Of a stretch of DNA of 36,912 nt, positions 35,701 to 36,912 are shown piece after piece. Positions within the stretch are counted from its first letter, which is position 1; the number at the start of each line of letters is the position of its first letter. The notes below the pieces were generated by a model. That model was not told the DNA's origin. It did no database searches and worked only from the letters and a program-made list of their open reading frames with translations. The stretch is taken from the NCBI GenBank assembly GCA_024693505.1, contig JAILKU010000079.1:1-36912 (forward strand), read 5' to 3'. The stretch is from Bacteroidaceae bacterium (GTDB lineage: Bacteria; Bacteroidota; Bacteroidia; Bacteroidales; Bacteroidaceae). The translations under genes and the position numbers were made by a program.

Positions 35701-36912
35701 GAGGATGGCCAGTTGCGTCATCACATCGACGTTGTCGGCCTGGGAATAGGTGACGAGGCACTTTCCATGGTAGGAGCCCCGGTTGTCCTCGAGCGTCGTG
35801 TCGCTCAGCGCCAGTTGGCGTGCGCCGCGACTGGTGGCCAGGCTGCTGATGATGCAGGAGAAGAGGATGAGCATGACGGTACCGTTCAGGACGGAGGTGT
35901 CCATCAGGTTCACATCTGCTGCCGTACCTATCATGACGATGGCCAGTGCGCCTGCGGCGTGGGCATTGGTGAGGCCGAACATCAGCCACATTCCGCCGCT
36001 CCCCTCACCCGTCGAGCGGGCTGTTATCCAGGCGGCCAGCCACTTCGTCAGCGTTGCCGTTACGATGATGACGGCGACGACCCAGATGGTGTCCAGCTGT
36101 TCGAGGAAGGCCCGGATGTTGATGATCATGCCTACGCCGATGAGGAAGTAGGGGATGAAGAGGGCGTTGCCCACGAACTCGATGCGCGTCATCAGGGGAC
36201 TGGCATGCGGGATGAGGCGGTTCACCACCAGGCCGGCCAGGAATGCGCCCAGCAGACCCTCCAGTCCGGCTGCGCTAGCCAGGGCGGCGCTGAGGAAGAC
36301 GAGGGCCACGATGAAGATATACTGCATGACGCTGTCGTCGTAGCGGCGCAGGAACCAGCGGCCCATCCGCGGAAAGGCCATGATGACGAACGTGCCGTAG
36401 GCGGCACACTTCAGGGCGAACCAGAGCCAGGTGCTCAGCGAGGAGTCGTTCAGGCTGCCCACTACCAGCGCAACAGCCAGCAGGGCCGAGAACAGGGCAA
36501 AGGCGGTGGCTACAATGCTGACCACCACGATGCGGTGGCGGGCCATGCCGTAGCGCCCCACAATGGGGTAGCTGACCAGGGTGTGGGAGGCGAAGATGCA
36601 GCTGAGGAGCATGCTGCTGGGCACGCTATAGCCCAGCAGATGGCGTGCCGAGAGGAAGCCCAGCGCGAAGGGAATGCCGAAGGTGAGGGCGCCGAAGTAG
36701 AGTCCGCGGCGACCATAGCGCTGCACACTGCCCATATCCAGCTCCAGGCCGGCCAGGAACATGATGTAGTAGATGCCCACCTGACCGAAGATCTCGAACG
36801 AGCTGTCGCGCTCCAGCACATGAAAACCGTAGGGACCCACCAGGATGCCGGCCAGGATGAGGCCGATGATGTGGGGCAGGTGAAGCCGGCTGAGCAGCAT
36901 CGGCGCAAAGAG
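32776..36912 (-). CDS. CPA2 cation/proton antiporter with Usp-like domain fused to subtilisin-like protease (5' end outside window)
   Basis: One frame without stop codons covers two proteins. Numbering starts at the first in-window ATG (36900), but the frame continues upstream (ctctttgcgccg), so the real start is outside. Residues 1-370 are a CPA2 antiporter with about ten or eleven helices (LPHIIGLILAGILVGPYG, LEGLLGAFLAGLVVNRLI). Residues 380-640 are Usp-like and cytoplasmic. At 678-691 comes a second signal-like stretch, MLALLLCTLSLSAQ. Residues 700-1374 are a subtilase with Asp827 (GIMDVGFD), His891 (SHGTHTAG), the oxyanion Asn in SSSGN and Ser1259 (SGTSMSSP), and a C-terminal sorting-like end (YDLSGRRM...GIFIEKYADG). 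Subtilase and transporter are normally separate genes; ATG 34869 would be an internal start for the protease. The acyltransferase gene follows 1 bp later. Confidence 0.8.
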   Translation of the reverse strand, partial: LFAPMLLSRLHLPHIIGLILAGILVGPYGFHVLERDSSFEIFGQVGIYYIMFLAGLELDMGSVQRYGRRGLYFGALTFGIPFALGFLSARHLLGYSVPSSMLLSCIFASHTLVSYPIVGRYGMARHRIVVVSIVATAFALFSALLAVALVVGSLNDSSLSTWLWFALKCAAYGTFVIMAFPRMGRWFLRRYDDSVMQYIFIVALVFLSAALASAAGLEGLLGAFLAGLVVNRLIPHASPLMTRIEFVGNALFIPYFLIGVGMIINIRAFLEQLDTIWVVAVIIVTATLTKWLAAWITARSTGEGSGGMWLMFGLTNAHAAGALAIVMIGTAADVNLMDTSVLNGTVMLILFSCIISSLATSRGARQLALSDTTLEDNRGSYHGKCLVTYSQADNVDVMTQLAILIRNPYISDSLMGLSVTFDNEESEDMHRQSKQLLEKAKGIAASADVRMKTLNRMSTNISSGILHTMKEYDVGEVVVCLTDRETGMAKASLGNVIDNVLSGSHREVMAIRAIVPPGTLRQVVVVVPQKAEYEVGFYKWLEHLCRIGEQTGCRMEFRAHPDTMKYIQGYMGQKHPRVRASYVNMPRWNDLRKLYGQLGPDQMLVVVTARPGFISHTTALDLLPRQISTHFSQTSVMLLFPDQWGDPLESVSVFAPNGTAVTRQPHSLGSWIRRLLFRSSAMLALLLCTLSLSAQPSELQKPALRKMSTRVQQTALRQTVRQASVPVRSQSRASGTPKSICAFVRVTDPSVLDEHDCRLLARWGTLCVAEIPTGELSALSNRVEVKRIEAGPSCVTTMDTALIITQASALHEPQPDELAYTGKGVVMGIMDVGFDLTHPNFYSRDLGEYRIKAFWDQLDTTQCGDGGACFVGQEYISEEAILRKACSTDGHIISHGTHTAGVAAGSGYDSPYIGAAPEAEICLVSNAVTKDLPLIPEEDIDKYTTATDVLGFKYIFDYADRVGKPCVISFSEGTFDDLYGDSQLFHEALDSLVGPGRIICSSSGNRSNYLTYLHKPADNEQAGTLLALDDKSAFYYLRAPELTTSRLSFFQGEGEVVCEYVMNADILNEPDSMRIDTVSAGERTYQIVTAAYPSCYDPGEWATELFVQDLTDGKTPAVQIGLTVTGTGVEAEAFAMTGAFANAAGNSDYQGAETSHNIMSPSAAPSVICVGSSAYRTGIVNYRNEWKEFNFGEGGEVGRHSSVGPTMSGLTKPEVIAPGVNIISSYSSFFLESVEDDWNLGYDIARFRFRGREYSWNAQSGTSMSSPLVGGIIALWLQACPRLTREQIIETFEHTCRHHDPDLAYPNNSYGYGEIDAQAGLAYILKNYAGVEEVGADGLSGRLAARYDLSGRRMGKPARGSGIFIEKYADGTVRKIKY

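Overview
The window looks like a chromosomal segment of a GC-rich member of Bacteroidales, most likely Prevotellaceae. Four things point there. Promoter-like sites have the Bacteroidetes form TTTG-N(19-21)-TAnnTTTG (TATCTTTG, TAACTTTG, TATATTTG). There is no Shine-Dalgarno pattern. Many products are secreted glycoside hydrolases and surface proteins, several ending in a 'DGRR...KGVYI...K(V/I)' type C-terminal tail. Spacers are full of Prevotella-style simple repeats (gttcaa, tcgaaat, ccattgtccatt). No tRNA, rRNA, CRISPR array, integrase or transposase gene was seen.

Layout, left half. 1-577 is a non-coding leader with a palindromic MITE-like element, a promoter and six 24-bp repeats. Next, on +, come a GH92 mannosidase, a small PH-domain membrane protein, a 4-TM protein, an HU-like DNA-binding protein and a 17-residue-repeat secreted protein (578-4853). 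A GH2 beta-mannosidase/glucosaminidase-like enzyme lies on the minus strand (4935-7808). A four-helix-bundle/zinc-ribbon protein and a GNAT acetyltransferase (8142-9432, +) converge on a BACON-domain lipoprotein (9548-12031, -). A spacer of about 860 bp holds two 11-bp-period repeat arrays. A PAP2 phosphatase, an amidase/golvesin/FN3 protein and a GH97 enzyme follow (12892-19020, +).

Layout, right half. 19111-21722 carries a small surface protein and a secreted alkylsulfatase of the metallo-beta-lactamase fold. 22355-26050 is a three-module beta-helix surface protein, followed by a DUF6261-like protein with a Ser/Gly tail, an out-of-frame orphan C-terminal tail and a GH43 protein (to 28890, +). 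The minus-strand block 36912-29557 reads antiporter-subtilase fusion, hexapeptide acyltransferase, LolD-like ATPase, CvfB-like S1 protein, SGNH esterase. It has short gaps and may form one or two operons.

Functional picture. The enzymes fit envelope and glycan turnover: mannosidases, an alpha-galactosidase/glucosidase, GH43, an SGNH esterase, an amidase and an alkylsulfatase. No SusC/SusD pair is present, so this is not a canonical polysaccharide utilization locus. The most unusual structure is a family of hairpin repeats in a 42-bp register (four helical turns), found after three separate genes and oriented each time like terminators of the preceding gene. The longest array has about 14 units, without a single indel, between 28949 and 29536. 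The other outstanding item is a single open frame joining a CPA2 antiporter with a Usp-like tail to a complete subtilisin-like protease.
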